In this document: positions 34,101-41,204 of the stretch, piece by piece
Position numbering within the stretch: position 1 is the stretch's first letter
How the letters are laid out: the number at the start of each line of letters is the position of its first letter
From: Phymorhynchus buccinoides
Lineage: Eukaryota > Mollusca > Gastropoda > Neogastropoda > Raphitomidae
Reading direction: 5' to 3'
DNA: 64,000 nt
Assembly: GCA_017654935.2 (NCBI GenBank)
Contig: CM065682.1
Coordinates: forward strand, 34,623,349-34,687,348
The notes under the pieces: model-generated
What the model saw: only the letters and a program-made list of their open reading frames with translations
What the model was told of the DNA's origin: nothing
The model's database searches: none
Made by a program: the position numbers and the translations under genes

Positions 34101-34442
34101 GGGTATTAACCATCCTGTGATTTATCAACTGATGAGAGAGAGGATTTTAAGATTTTTTACAGCGCATGCCTTAAAGCTTCGAGTGAGAGAGAGATTGTGT
34201 GTGTGTGTGCTTCTGTGTGTGTTTGTGAGAGAGAGGGAGATATTTGAATGCTGAAGCAGCAAATTATTAGTGCTGATAATCTTACCCTCGACTTGTTTCA
34301 GGTCATGCTCACCAATCTGGATGGCCATGTGAAAAACCTGGTTTCACAGCTGCAGACACAGTCTTTGGTGGCCGTTTTGATGACGGGGCGAAAGGAGGGG
34401 AGACAACACTTCAACGCTGCCGCTTTTCTCAAAATGACCTGA
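8198..34442 (+). CDS. REXO5: RNA exonuclease 5 (REXO5 / NEF-sp), 14 exons
   Basis: A DEDDh-family 3'-5' RNA exonuclease. The human homologue is nuclear/nucleolar and trims structured RNAs such as snoRNA and rRNA ends. Fourteen exons join with no phase conflict to 2409 nt (802 residues; human REXO5 is about 774). The N-terminus is very basic. Exons 3-4 carry the conserved LLLLAML and LSSVVLVILQDVS region. The exonuclease motifs are complete: FAVDCEM (Exo I) in exon 7, SLWNDLNALK (Exo II) in exon 9, HCSIED (Exo III) in exon 11, with HPYVIDTS in exon 10. The C-terminal third (exons 12-14) is Pro/Ser/Glu-rich and I do not see the RNA-recognition motifs expected from vertebrate REXO5. Exons 7, 8 and 9 each carry tandem copies of their acceptor and exon start. 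Intron 9 contains a DIRS element. Identity as REXO5 rather than another REXO paralogue rests on the exon 9-10 motifs and the match along the length. Confidence 0.9.
8641..10043. mobile_element. 1.4 kb terminal-inverted-repeat element in REXO5 intron 1
   Basis: Bounded by inverted copies of AGGCAGAGGCTAGGGTTA with further inverted similarity over about 50 bp. A second inverted pair lies inside (about 9535-9590 against 9763-9815, both containing CTGAACATGGTCC). No transposase frame was recognised. Includes a C-rich tract at 8830-8970. Class unknown; a non-autonomous DNA transposon is likely. Confidence 0.5.
10587..10850 (+). CDS. REXO5: REXO5 exon 2
   Basis: Acceptor TTTTTTCACTTCAG, donor GTGAGT, 88 codons, phase 0 at both ends. 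Encodes a polar, probably disordered N-terminal segment followed by a basic helix (AYARAKKLQRELQKA). The internal ATG at 10605 could be an alternative start if exon 1 is not used. Confidence 0.8.
10851..13504 (+). other. REXO5 intron 2
   Basis: No conserved coding segment. An open frame at 11844-12233 has no recognised family or splice signals. Repeat content: the GGTCAAGGTCACTGG dispersed repeat near 12300-12360 (also near 61310-61560) and a family-A MITE. Confidence 0.6.
12898..13114. mobile_element. Short TIR element (MITE), family A copy 2
   Basis: Ends TGGGGCATTATA and its near complement TATAAAGCCCCA. Same internal blocks as 1868-2065. Lies in REXO5 intron 2. Confidence 0.55.
13505..13671 (+). 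CDS. REXO5: REXO5 exon 3
   Basis: Acceptor ATTGCAG, donor GTGAGG, enters phase 0 and leaves phase 2. The frame gives a PPLFMVDLQHLLLLAML segment that fits the conserved N-terminal region of REXO5 and joins directly to WCRL in exon 4. A second open frame here is rejected because it does not join in phase. Confidence 0.8.
14255..14400 (+). mobile_element. tRNA-like SINE head in REXO5 intron 3
   Basis: Starts GTGGTGTAAATGGTTGAGAG, resembling a tRNA A-box region. A weak B-box match (GGTTTAACTCC) follows about 40 bp later. Body and tail are not defined. Confidence 0.35.
14546..14685 (+). repeat. SINE-like dispersed repeat, copy 2
   Basis: Closely similar to 4724-4865, including the 'TTGGGATGATCCCTGGAGTC' segment, and ending in an ACAATAACAACAAC tail typical of a retroposed copy. 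Lies in REXO5 intron 3. Confidence 0.5.
14989..15115 (+). CDS. REXO5: REXO5 exon 4
   Basis: Acceptor TTTACGCGCAG, donor GTGAGT. Encodes WCRLNRPRKLSSVVLVILQD, a clear match to the conserved pre-catalytic region of REXO5 (WCQL..NHLNNVVVFVLQ in human). Phase 2 in, phase 0 out. Confidence 0.88.
15224..15375. repeat. CA and GA microsatellites in intron 4
   Basis: (CA)n pieces followed by a short (GA)n run and a (TG)n piece, inside the short intron between exons 4 and 5. Confidence 0.8.
15431..15527 (+). CDS. REXO5: REXO5 exon 5
   Basis: Acceptor GTGTTTTCAG, donor GTGAGT. 97 nt, phase 0 in and 1 out. Encodes CVEMVSPVQYHSCVEKEI and a leucine-rich end; no named motif. Confidence 0.8.
16752..17021 (+). 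CDS. REXO5: REXO5 exon 6
   Basis: Acceptor after a T-tract (TAATCCTTAAG), donor GTTAGT. Encodes a basic start (RKDIREKVIRLISKSPE), a Ser/Thr/Glu linker, then SLLLSSTQLMQEGYPLP, which corresponds to the segment just before the catalytic domain in human REXO5. Phase 1 in, 1 out. Confidence 0.82.
17650..18609 (+). repeat. 120-bp tandem array spanning the exon 7 acceptor
   Basis: Each unit holds intron end, acceptor TGTGTTCAG and the first 59 bases of exon 7. Exon copies start at 17710, 17830, 17950, 18070, 18190, 18310, 18430 and 18550. The first seven run into TGATAACTG, giving an in-frame stop and no donor; only the last continues into the Exo I motif and a GT donor. Units are nearly identical (C/T change at one site), suggesting recent expansion or ongoing homogenisation. 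Confidence 0.95.
18550..18635 (+). CDS. REXO5: REXO5 exon 7 (Exo I motif)
   Basis: The eighth and only complete copy. Encodes RYEGYAFSKDSYRPVTPHS then FAVDCEM with the two metal-binding acidic residues. Donor GTATGC, phase 1 in and 0 out. Confidence 0.92.
19500..19581. repeat. (CA)n microsatellite
   Basis: Nearly pure CA dinucleotide tract of about 60 bp in REXO5 intron 7. Confidence 0.9.
19640..20371 (+). repeat. Tandem array spanning the exon 8 acceptor
   Basis: Five copies of acceptor plus the first 42 bases of exon 8, starting at 19860, 19981, 20090, 20210 and 20330. Spacing is 121, 109, 120 and 120 bp. Copy 1 has lost its AG (CCG). Copies 1 and 2 run into an in-frame TAA. Copies 3 and 4 are open in frame to the next copy. 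A smaller intronic duplication precedes it at 19640-19725. Confidence 0.93.
20330..20448 (+). CDS. REXO5: REXO5 exon 8
   Basis: Encodes CETSQKAFELTRVSVV then DQLVKPYNEITNYLTP, matching the stretch after Exo I (ELTRISLV, DELVKP in human). Donor GTGAGT, phase 0 in and 2 out. Confidence 0.92.
20512..20748 (-). mobile_element. tRNA-derived SINE
   Basis: On the minus strand the head reads GCCGAGTGGTTAAAGCTG (A-box region), then a B box GGTTCAAATCC at 20668-20678. The body contains the CCTTGGGAAAGACGCTTTA segment shared with the SINE at 59480-59795 and with mollusc/fish SINE central domains. Lies in REXO5 intron 8. Confidence 0.75.
21377..23462 (+). repeat. About 106-bp tandem array spanning the exon 9 acceptor, 20 copies
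   Basis: Each unit is 82 bases of exon 9 start followed by 22 or 24 bases of intron end (GTCAGTGTG(GAT)GTTTTCTGTTAG variants). Every decoy thus has both an acceptor (TTAG) and a potential donor (GTTG|GTCAGT). The unit joint is at GCTGTTG, a heptamer present both in the intron (21346-21352) and in the exon (23456-23462), pointing to slippage or microhomology-mediated duplication. The last copy continues as the real exon. Confidence 0.95.
23381..23519 (+). CDS. REXO5: REXO5 exon 9 (Exo II motif)
   Basis: Acceptor CTGTTAG, donor GTAGGC. Encodes FSGMTEERLSSV, DVQRELKALLPPDAILCG and SLWNDLNALK. The Asp in ND is the Exo II catalytic residue. The usual GHSL is GQSL here. Phase 2 in, 0 out. Confidence 0.92.
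24031..24138 (+). repeat. Host repeat flanking the DIRS element, left part
   Basis: Repeated GGAACCTCCCTTATAAGAC motifs. The complementary end (GTCTTATAAGGGAGGTTCCA) lies at 30438-30457, beyond the DIRS element, so that element sits inside an older repeat. The same GGAGGTTCCACTGTA end occurs at 47511-47526. Confidence 0.65.
24513..26471 (+). pseudogene. DIRS gag-like ORF, truncated by internal duplication
   Basis: Starts MESTPSKKVV (an upstream in-frame ATG exists at 24357). Ser/Thr/Pro-rich N-terminus with an RSRSSSRSHSSRS run, then a conserved DIRS gag-like core around SYLSLEKAVSQS. A repeat of its own sequence (26098-26361 recurs as 26396-26598 with deletions) shifts the frame and ends it at 26471. 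The basic C-terminus continues at 26636-26914 in another frame. Confidence 0.7.
26636..26914 (+). pseudogene. DIRS gag C-terminal, arginine-rich segment
   Basis: About 90 residues rich in Arg, Ser, Pro, Phe and Gln, typical of a nucleic-acid-binding gag tail. It is separated from the main gag frame by the duplication. Ends 18 bases before the RT ORF start codon. Confidence 0.55.
26932..28854 (+). CDS. DIRS reverse transcriptase / RNase H
   Basis: 640 residues. RT motifs in order: FTVPKKNGEFRPVLDLSPLN, SIDLKDAYFHVSIHP, FVVLPFGLSLAPWIFT, and the active site YLDD (27553-27564). The RNase H domain follows, with LFTDASKEGWGAHL and the DNTT segment, then HVDLFATRFSRRLP. All are normal for DIRS1-like elements of animals. 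The frame is intact. The C-terminal end overlaps the recombinase frame. Confidence 0.93.
   Translation: MDPELAVPSSVDSLAQHHLQWSLLSVSSWILRVVRDGFRFPLLAEPPLSRVPIVFPPPADPLRFQILDAEVKSLLDKGAVIPVPNPGPGFYSRMFTVPKKNGEFRPVLDLSPLNAFLRPMAFRMETAASVRNFIQPGDWATSIDLKDAYFHVSIHPDRRHLLRFVWGNTTYQFVVLPFGLSLAPWIFTMVVREFVGVARSRGIRLKVYLDDWLTLAQSRDRCQEHTSELQALTVQVGFNVNVKKSDLTPAQEFKYLGMVFNTQTFTVCPSSERIQSIQSFLESLLLAGSATVRQLLKLLGFMESLADLLPLGRLHKRPLQRKCAELGVSHLPLESQIVLGPWFRSSVLQWLDPVWLGSSVPIRPLHHQEFLFTDASKEGWGAHLDRREVSGLWSEAESSLHINFLEMEAVSLALKALLPLLRGKWVTVCGDNTTCLSYLRRQGGTKSPSLSRKAEEILLWTARNSIHLTVEFIPGKLNVLADQLSRSNQVIATEWTLVHRVLQPIWSMWGKPHVDLFATRFSRRLPLFVSPMADPLAWARNAFSLQWSGLWAYAYPPTALLPRVLEKCARERPALILIAPRWENSPWFPELLALTHVPGVPLQLTPRSLVQPRTGVPHRNPAVLHLTAWLLCGQGCGHRV
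28779..29885 (+). CDS. DIRS tyrosine recombinase
   Basis: About 365 residues in a frame offset from the RT ORF and overlapping its end. A SAM-like N-terminal region (STNTLYSLRWTSWFNFC) precedes the catalytic domain: Arg in LALARRVSG, then HEVR, a Trp/His position and the YYLR tyrosine region. The recombinase inserts the circular DNA without target duplication. The frame is open back to 26802, but that part merely overlaps RT and is not taken as coding. The real start is not known. Confidence 0.88.
   Translation, partial: SASKSCRPSSDRLATLRSGLRSQGLRSEAIEVILQSRRQSTNTLYSLRWTSWFNFCTVESFSPLHPTGAQFVSFLSHLHNEKGLLAQTLSGYKSAVISTISIATGRQPSFASSVLVSHFLDGLRNKSIRPTIRLPQWDVFLVLHFLRSECEPLSSLSFKLLSFKTLFLVSLALARRVSGIHALSGLVNDYEFAEDGSSISLSFLPEFRAKNQSAQQASPLVVIESLSNILAPDDEDRCLCPVRCLRTYLLRSASFRSQKRRLFISLNSNYSSDIRKATLARWLVELIRLAYSHADRSAPPGIRAHEVRAISTSLALVRGVPVPAIMSSAFWKSETTFTSYYLREFSTLRQDNTFGIRRAVLSSKTVSF
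30076..30170. repeat. DIRS internal complementary region
   Basis: 30076-30117 is the exact complement of the left terminus (24139-24180) and 30113-30170 the complement of the right terminus. The five-base overlap TGAGG marks the joint used to rebuild complete ends during replication. Confidence 0.92.
30549..30649 (+). CDS. REXO5: REXO5 exon 10
   Basis: Acceptor TTTGTTTTCAG, donor GTACGG. Encodes MFHPYVIDTSIIFNQ and RKLALNFLG, matching the core after Exo II. Phase 0 in, 2 out. Confidence 0.92.
30788..31190. repeat. LINE/SINE-type 3' tail and CA/TC microsatellites
   Basis: An (ATA)n run followed by TTTTTATAGTGCTTTTTATC and GCGCTTTACA is the complement of the 'AAGCGC...TATAAAT...(ATT)n' 3' end of many LINEs and SINEs. 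Related tails are at 32118-32175 and 48264-48335. It is followed by long CA and TC tracts. Confidence 0.6.
31570..31658 (+). CDS. REXO5: REXO5 exon 11 (Exo III motif)
   Basis: Encodes RKIQGSKQGHCSIEDAKATM. The His and the Asp five residues later complete the DEDDh active site. Donor GTCAGT, phase 2 in and 1 out. Confidence 0.92.
31905..32036 (-). mobile_element. U2-snRNA-headed retroposon
   Basis: On the minus strand 32011-32036 is identical over 26 bases to the conserved 5' end of U2 snRNA (starts ATCGCTTCTCGG, ends GGCTAAGA). It then switches to an unrelated body that ends in GACGTTAAACTGAA. A related 3' end is at 36360-36480. Either a U2-derived SINE family or a LINE-made chimera. Lies antisense in REXO5 intron 11. 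Confidence 0.7.
32118..32400. repeat. Retroposon tail and AT-rich repeat in intron 11
   Basis: (ATA)n followed by a TATATAGCGCAAC and TTTGTGCTTTACAATT block, the same 3'-tail type as 30788-30850. AT-rich DNA with 'CACAT' repeats follows. Confidence 0.45.
32496..33008 (+). CDS. REXO5: REXO5 exon 12
   Basis: Acceptor CTTTCTTTCAG, donor GTGAGT. 513 nt, phase 1 in and 1 out. Begins DIEFGDAMLGGVYFPNIKTY, then a Pro/Ser/His-rich and acidic linker, then TIVFNFFELVVDNRS. The linker is probably disordered. Confidence 0.85.
33120..33387 (-). mobile_element. tRNA-derived SINE
   Basis: On the minus strand the head GGTGGCAGAGTGGTTAAGAC is followed by a B box GGTTTGAATCC. The body includes the CCTTCAGACGGGGACTTAAA segment. 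Lies in REXO5 intron 12. Confidence 0.7.
33453..33673 (+). CDS. REXO5: REXO5 exon 13
   Basis: Acceptor GTGTATGTAG after a GT-rich tract, donor GTAAAG. Encodes GSKDFLRRLQPHPKVERVEV and NMTWVQLTSMARQLS. Phase 1 in, 0 out. Confidence 0.82.
34302..34442 (+). CDS. REXO5: REXO5 exon 14 (terminal)
   Basis: Acceptor ACTTGTTTCAG. Encodes VMLTNLDGHVKNLVSQLQ, SLVAVLMTGRKEGR and a short tail to TGA at 34440-34442. The pattern resembles a conserved C-terminal helix-strand segment of this family. Confidence 0.85.
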   Translation, partial: VMLTNLDGHVKNLVSQLQTQSLVAVLMTGRKEGRQHFNAAAFLKMT

Positions 34443-34499
34443 GGCCTTCAGGAAGTGATAAAGGGAGATGTTGATTGTGCAATTGTACAGTTACACTGA

Positions 34500-35510
34500 T
34501 GACCATCACAGATGCTGCTTTTATTAGATGGAATTAGAAGGGTATACAGGGCTGTTCTAGGACCATCGCAGTTGCTGTTTTTATGAGAGAAGGGTGATAT
34601 GGCTACTTTTATAAGAGCGAAAGCCTAGGACCATCGCAGTTGCTGTTTTTATGAGAGAAGGGTGAATATGGCTACTTTTATAAGAGCGAAAGCTGTTCTA
34701 GGACCATCGCAGTTGCTGTTTTTATGAGAGAAGGGTGAATATGGCTACTTTTGTCAGAGCGAAAGCTGTTCTAGGACCATCGCAGTTGCTAATTTTATTA
34801 GAGAGAAGGGTGAATATGGCTACTTTTATAAGAGCGAAAGCTGTTCTAAGACCATCGCAGTTGCTGTTTTTATTAGAGAGATGAGTAAATATGGCTACTT
34901 TTATAACAGCGCAAGCTGTTCTAGGACCATCACAGTTGCTGTTTTTATTAGAGAGATGGGTAAATATGGCTACTTTTATAAGAGCGAAAGCTGTTCTAGG
35001 ACCATCTCAGTAGCTGGGTGGTGTTTTTTTTTAGAGAGATGGGTAAATATGGCTACTTTAAGAGCGAAAGTTGTTCTAGGACCATCGCAGTTGCTAATTT
35101 TATTAGAGAGAAGGGTGAATATGGCTACTTTTATAAGAGCGAAAGCTGTTCTAGGACCATCACAGTTGCTGTTTTTATTAGAAAGAAGGGTGAATATGGC
35201 TACTTTTGTCAGAGCAAAAGCTGTTCTAAGACCATCGTAATTGCTGTTTTTATTAGAAAGAAGGGTGAATATGGCTACTTTTGTCAGAGCGAAAGCTGTT
35301 CTAAGACCATCGTAATTGCTGTTTTTATTAGAGGGAAGGGTAAATATGGCTACTTTTATAAGAGCGAAGGTTGTTCTAAGACCATCGCAGTTCCTGTTTT
35401 TATTAGAGATATGGTTATTTTTATGAGCGAAAGCTGTTCTTGGAACATCGCAGTTACTGTTTTTATTAGGAGAGGGCTGATTATGACAAGGTCCAAGCAT
35501 GTACTCATAA
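34500..35510 (+). repeat. About 75-bp tandem array in the REXO5 3' UTR
   Basis: About 13 imperfect units of GACCATCGCAGTTGCTGTTT plus GAATATGGCTACTTTTATAA plus GCGAAAGCTGTTCTAG. A single-copy ancestor lies at 34500-34560, just after the stop codon. Units vary by point changes and small deletions and leave several chance open frames on both strands. Confidence 0.93.
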
Positions 35511-35732
35511 GATGATTTAATGTTTTCCTAGACTGCTGCAGCTTCATGGGGTATTGTCATTACCTTGAGGTGTTTTTTTTAAGAGTTAATTTTTATGCAT
35601 AAAAAAGAGAATGGCTATCCTGCAATGAAGAGGATAGACATAGCTTTGAATCAAAAGTGTAATGAAGGATACTGCACTGTCAATGTTATTGGCTGTAACA
35701 TAAGGGCAAGATTCTATTTTATTTAACAGACC

Positions 35733-35877
35733 TGGGCCTGTATTCATGTTGAGATAGCATGAGACTTAGCATCATGCTAACTTAGAAGCTCTTCCAAAAG
35801 TCCTATTAAATCCTATAGGACATTGGAAGAGCTTCTAAGTTAGCATCATGCTAAGTCTCAACGTGAATACAGGCCCA
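35733..35877. mobile_element. Fold-back hairpin MITE, copy 2
   Basis: Same family as 3823-3977, with one arm shortened by a deletion near 35859. Lies in the probable REXO5 3' UTR, where it would form a strong RNA stem. Confidence 0.75.
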
Positions 35878-36359
35878 GATTCTTAGTGCATGTGATAACA
35901 GTTTGTTCCAGCAAACTGTGACAAACTGTTTAATTTTGATATTAAGCATGTGACCACAATTACGAAGTGATCTTATTCATAAGGAAACCAACTGCATGGG
36001 ATTGGGAGTATAGTTATGATGGCTAATACATCACTGTGTGTGTGATAGTTTTGGTGTGTATGTATGTGCAAGTTGCTGCCCCACAAAAGAGAAAGGAAGA
36101 ATGAGAGCGTGTGAAATCAACAATGTGATTGTGAATAGGGAAATGATATTTGTGTTAATTTTTGTTTGTAATAATTTCATTTTAATTAAAATGTTTCACT
36201 TCAATGTTTACAATGTGTAAATTGGTGTCTTTTCTGCTTTTGAAGTGTGCTTTTATGATCAATACGCCACTACAGTCTCACGAGACATGTGATGATTTCA
36301 CTAAGGGAGTGGTGAAACAGAAATAGAGGAAAAAAATTCAGTGTGTCAATACAGTTTGA

Positions 36360-36480
36360 ATGAAAATCTGTTTAACGTCCTCCGGTCTGGAACAGACACA
36401 CATAGGACATTAGTAGACAGAAAGATGGTGAATGATCCTGGAGGCAATGCCCGGAGGCAGTGCAACACCAGTAAAGTACC
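36360..36480 (-). repeat. Retroposon with GACGTTAAAC tail
   Basis: The minus-strand 3' end GACGTTAAACAGATTTTCATTC (in part) resembles that of the U2-headed element at 31905-32036. No head recognised. Confidence 0.4.
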
Positions 36481-36853
36481 GAATTGTTAACAATACAGAT
36501 GTATCTATATCTTAATAGTTTGAATATGAAATATACCAGAAGAATGTCACCTTCACCTTTGTCACCTGTCCTTCACATTTTGCAGATCAGTATTTATCGC
36601 TTTGTAGTTTGCTTTCTTTTTTTCCAATTTCACTTGAAACAAAGTATTATATACAACAAAAGCAAATATTTTCCCATCTGACAAAACTTATTTCATTACA
36701 GTGCTTAATTGCAACAAGTAGTCGTGACTTTAATTGCAAGAGTTGCCAGATCATACTGCAAAACTGTCAAAGAAACAGGTTTTATCATTGTGTGATGGTT
36801 TCAAAACAAGCTTGCAAAAATGGAAGGCTTCTAGAATGAACTAGATTGAATCA

Positions 36854-36859
36854 AATAAA
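36854..36859 (+). promoter_or_regulatory. Candidate poly(A) signal for REXO5
   Basis: AATAAA about 2.4 kb after the stop codon, the first canonical signal I noticed on this strand downstream of the 75-bp array. A nearer non-canonical site cannot be excluded. Confidence 0.4.
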
Positions 36860-37045
36860 GTAACCATATAAGCTAGTAAGCTTTCAGCAGAAATGTGTAA
36901 AAAAAGTTATTTCCTGGTGTCAAGTAAAAAGACTACAAGCATAACATAATCTGATATGATTGGATCAAAACACCCAAAGGCCAAGTTTCAAAACAGCAAC
37001 ACATTTAATTATGCTCCCATTTAAAATTGAGTGCCAACGTGACAG

Positions 37046-37525
37046 AATCCACACTGAACATATGCATCACACACAATCACATATAGAATCCACACTGAAC
37101 ATACGCATCACACACAATCACATATAGAATCCACACTGAACATATGCATCACACACAATCACATATAGAATCCACACTGAACATACGCATCACACACAAT
37201 CACATATAGAATCCACACTGAACATATGCATCACACACAATCACATATAGAATCCACACTGAACATACGCATCACACACAATCACATATAGAATCCACAC
37301 TGAACATACGCATCACACACAATCACATATAGAATCCACACTGAACATACACATCACACACAATCACATACAGAATCCACACTGAACATACGCATCACAC
37401 ACAATCACATATAGAATCCACACTGAACATACGCATCACACACACTCGCATATAGAATCCACACTGAACATACGCATCACACACAATCACATATAGAATC
37501 CACACTGAACATACGCATCACACTA
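37046..37525. repeat. 41-bp minisatellite, about 12 copies
   Basis: Unit starts AATCCACACTGAACATACGC and ends ATCACATATAG. Copies differ by single bases (TATGC/TACGC). Intergenic, no coding potential. Confidence 0.93.
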
Positions 37526-37771
37526 TCTAAAATGTGACCACGCAAAACAGTATAATAAATCTATCACGCGCACACACACATTTGTGTTATAGATAGATGG
37601 CTTGATGTAAAAAGCAAATTGTAATTGCTTATTCAATGTTCCATCTGAAAATATGACTGACACACACACACTGCCAGAAATGTTCCATTCATTATGAAAT
37701 CTACAGTGACACAACGTGGCAATGAATGAGGTATGACTGGTGACAACTGTTGCCTTTGCTTGCTTCCACAC

Positions 37772-38012
37772 ATGCACATATTTGTATACAATACCACACA
37801 GTGGAAATCATTATCCACACATGCACATATTTGTATACAATACCACACAGTGGAAATCATTATCCACACATGCACATATTTGCATACAATACAATACAGT
37901 GGAAATCATTACCCACACATGCACATATTTGTATACAATACAATACAGTGGAAATCATTACCCACACATGCACATATTTGCATACAATACCACACAGTGG
38001 AAATCATTCTAC
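37772..38012. repeat. 49-bp minisatellite, 5 copies
   Basis: Unit contains CACATGCACATATTTGTATA then CAGTGGAAATCATT. Intergenic. The open frames through it are chance products of the repeat. Confidence 0.9.
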
Positions 38013-38877
38013 AAAGTCCAGTGCGTAACACGCAATACACTTTCACACAAAATATAACAAAGTAATTCTTGTTTCAGTGGCTTTAACAACATAAAAATCT
38101 TATTTATGTGAGGGGGGGGGGGGGGGAGAGAGACATGCAAATGACTCAGAAACTCGTCATATCCATGACCAATTTAGAATCAACAGGCTCTAAAAACACA
38201 CTAAACTTAGCAGATGTTATTGGTAGTTTTAGCCGTTATCTAAAGTGCTTTGAAATCATATCTGTACCATCAAGTACATGCTGTCATGTCAATGAGCAAT
38301 ATGTGATTAGAAAACAGTAACCATTAATTTTTGTCTGGTTGGTTTGTTTTTAATTACTTTTTTTAATTTTCTCTCTACAGAAGTTTTGATAATACTTTTC
38401 AAGATAAAGGAGTTTGACAGACTTTTCAAGTTAAAGGAATGCTGCAACTGAGCATGTCTATACACAATTTTAAGAGGTGATGAATGTGTCAAATAATTTT
38501 TCATGACTCGGGAGTCGAATAGTATTGTTTGTTTATAGATACTCAATAATTTACCTGGTAAACTATTATCATCAGATGTGTTCGGGAAAATTACAATGTC
38601 TTGTCCCAAATCTTTAACACATACTGTTTTTAACTGAAATCACTACAAATATGTTGACTATATGAAGGTATCATAATAACAGGCATGGTAGTGGGGGCAA
38701 AGTGGTTTTCAAGGAAAATGGCCGGGGGTCCAGGGGGCTGAAGAAAATTCAATAAAAGTCAATAAATGAGTGAAATTTTTCACTTTTTCATGCCATTTCA
38801 ATGCATTTTTTAATAATTTTGTTTCAAACTGTTTTGCGGATTTTCCCGCTTTTCACGGAGGTCTACCATGCCTGTAA

Positions 38878-39700
38878 AGGGCTCGGCACACGCTGCAACT
38901 TTTGCTAGTTGTACCTGCAACTTTGTGGTTGCAACAGTTTCATGCAACCTACAACAAGGTTGTAGGGTAGTAGTTGTGGGTTGTAGGGCGATAGAAAACG
39001 ATCCTATCTCTGAGCCTCCACTTGCAACAAGTTGTAGGTTGCAGCCAATCAGAGCACGCGCGTCGCTTCGTATCACGTGATTTTTATGTCTCAATGTCGG
39101 AGCGAAACCGTCGGACTGAAACATGCAAGTTATCGATCGAGTTAATTCGTAATTTTCCCTGCATTTGGGAACCGAGTGTCCCGATTAACAAAAGTCGGGG
39201 CAGGTACAAGAGGCCAAAATTCAAATAAGCCATGAAATGGGCGGCATCATGAATGATGAATACTTCCACGGCATGTTTTCTTTTTCAATCGATGTAGCCT
39301 AGATCAAAACAGTGTGTAAACATAGAAATAGGCTACTAGGCCTAGTAGGCCCTATTTGTCATTTCGAGTTTTTAGAAGTACACCCTACTCGAAACAGGAC
39401 TCGGGTACCGACCATCGTCATCGTGAATGACAAAATAACAACAGCAGCAGCAGCAGCAATGATAAGATCGTCGTGTTCATTTTCATCGCGCTCGGAGGAA
39501 GCCATTTTGTTAGAATGTAAACCAAAGGAAGTCACGGAAAGTCGCGCGAGAATTTTCCAGATATGGCACGGGATTGCAAGGGTGTTGCAAAAACTTGCAT
39601 CAAAGTTGCAGCGTGTGCCCCAAGCTCTGCGATTTTAACTGCAACTTGTTGTATGCAACTAGTTGTATCAACTAAAAAGTTGCAGCGTGTGCCGAGCCCT
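38878..39700 (+). mobile_element. PIF/Harbinger-like deletion derivative
   Basis: 823 bp with about 25-bp inverted ends (AGGGCTCGGCACACGCTGCA) flanked on both sides by TAA, the 3-bp TWA duplication typical of PIF/Harbinger. Subterminal TTGCAAC motifs recur in both orientations. It carries a MADF-like exon but no DDE transposase. Confidence 0.75.
39094..39228 (+). pseudogene. MADF-domain fragment inside the Harbinger-like element
   Basis: MSERNRRTETCKLSIELIRN followed by FPCIWEPS. The first helix of a MADF/Myb-SANT-like domain typically reads LIELVRKYPxLWDP. Harbinger elements encode such a DNA-binding partner protein. Only the N-terminal part remains; a later segment near 39480-39640 (RARIFQIWHGIARVL) may be another piece. 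Confidence 0.5.
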
Positions 39701-41204
39701 TAATAAACACTGAACTTGATTTGTTGCCAGGTCTTTCTCAAAACGGTAGCAATGAAATCATTAATATCCATCTAAAAATGGTACCGATTTGGTAATAGAA
39801 GCTAAACTGAGCAAACCAACACATTTTCCTTGTAACAAATCTATACTCAGTCCATGTAACTTGTTTTTGTCAACAACAAAAATACTTTACTGGAATAAAA
39901 TATTCCATGCATATCTTGTTACTAAAACCCCCCCCACCAGGATAACAATTAAAAAAAGAGAGAGAGAGAATGACTACTAAGCTGCAAACTTGACTGAATG
40001 CATGCATTATTTCGTGAAGATTCTAAATGCCAAAAATGTTATGTTGTAAATTAAAACTGATAAAAAAACGCATTCAACACAATAAATTGAATATGTTATT
40101 CTGTTTAAATATTACTGAAGAAAACAAACAAAAAGACAACATGTACTGCTTTTGTCTTCCCTACCCTCCAATTACATATGTGTATCTTGTATAGTTTGGG
40201 TTCATTTATATAGAGCACAATGGATTTTGATTTTTTTTTTTTTTTTAAAGTGCTGCTGCCTTCAAATACAAATGATTATTCAATGTCGCTTGAATTAGGG
40301 CAGAGAACGTATTGCACACAAAAACAAAATCTCTAAATTTAAAGAAGCACAATTCAATCTAAACAAGGCCAACAACAACAATAACAATAACAAAAATCAC
40401 AGTAAGACAAAATGTTCATTAACACTTCAAATTTGTATGCCTGCTGTTATCGTTTACTTATACTTACAAATTTGACCAGCCTTTTTATCATTCTCGTACT
40501 TCCAAATAATATATATTATTTGAGTCGAATCATAGTTACTGGTTAGGATACAGACATCTCTAACTTTCAAAAAAGGAAAAACAAGATAATCTTCAACAAA
40601 AAGGAAACGGACAAAGTTGCATTGGTAAACAACTGGTTTCATTCTTAATCTAATAATGCCCGATGAGAAGCAGTAAACTATAATTGTACGTCATTGTTCT
40701 GAGTACAGATATAGCCCTAAGGGGCCAATCAACAACGATCATACACTGCAGTATAACAGTCAGTCAGGCATCAAATAATAATGGGATATAATCCAACACA
40801 AAGTGTTTAAGATAAATAGCGAGACTATTAGTCTGTTCACTGTTTATTTGAACTAGACACGCAACGTTCGACAGAACCATTAGCACGGTGCAAGTGACAC
40901 ATAAAGTATATTATATATGCTGTATGATGTCTTTTGAAAGTGACAGACATACGGCCCCATCTGATTGTGATTTAGCCCCCTTTATCCCTAATCCACTGGC
41001 AATAACGTAACTATCCAAAAATAAAAACCATGCACATTTTGTTTTTACACATGCATGTATGAAAATAACACTGAAACATTTTGTTCATACGCATGCATAT
41101 GCAATACTTCTCTTGACCTCTTCACAAAAAAACTAGAAGACTCTCTAGACATGCGTGACATCCATTTCAACAACAAGAAATTTGAAAAACAAAACAATAA
41201 TTAG

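Noticed and set aside
37046..37525. Regular 41-bp repeats resembling a CRISPR array
   Set aside because: No unique spacers, the whole unit repeats, and the genome is animal; this is a minisatellite.
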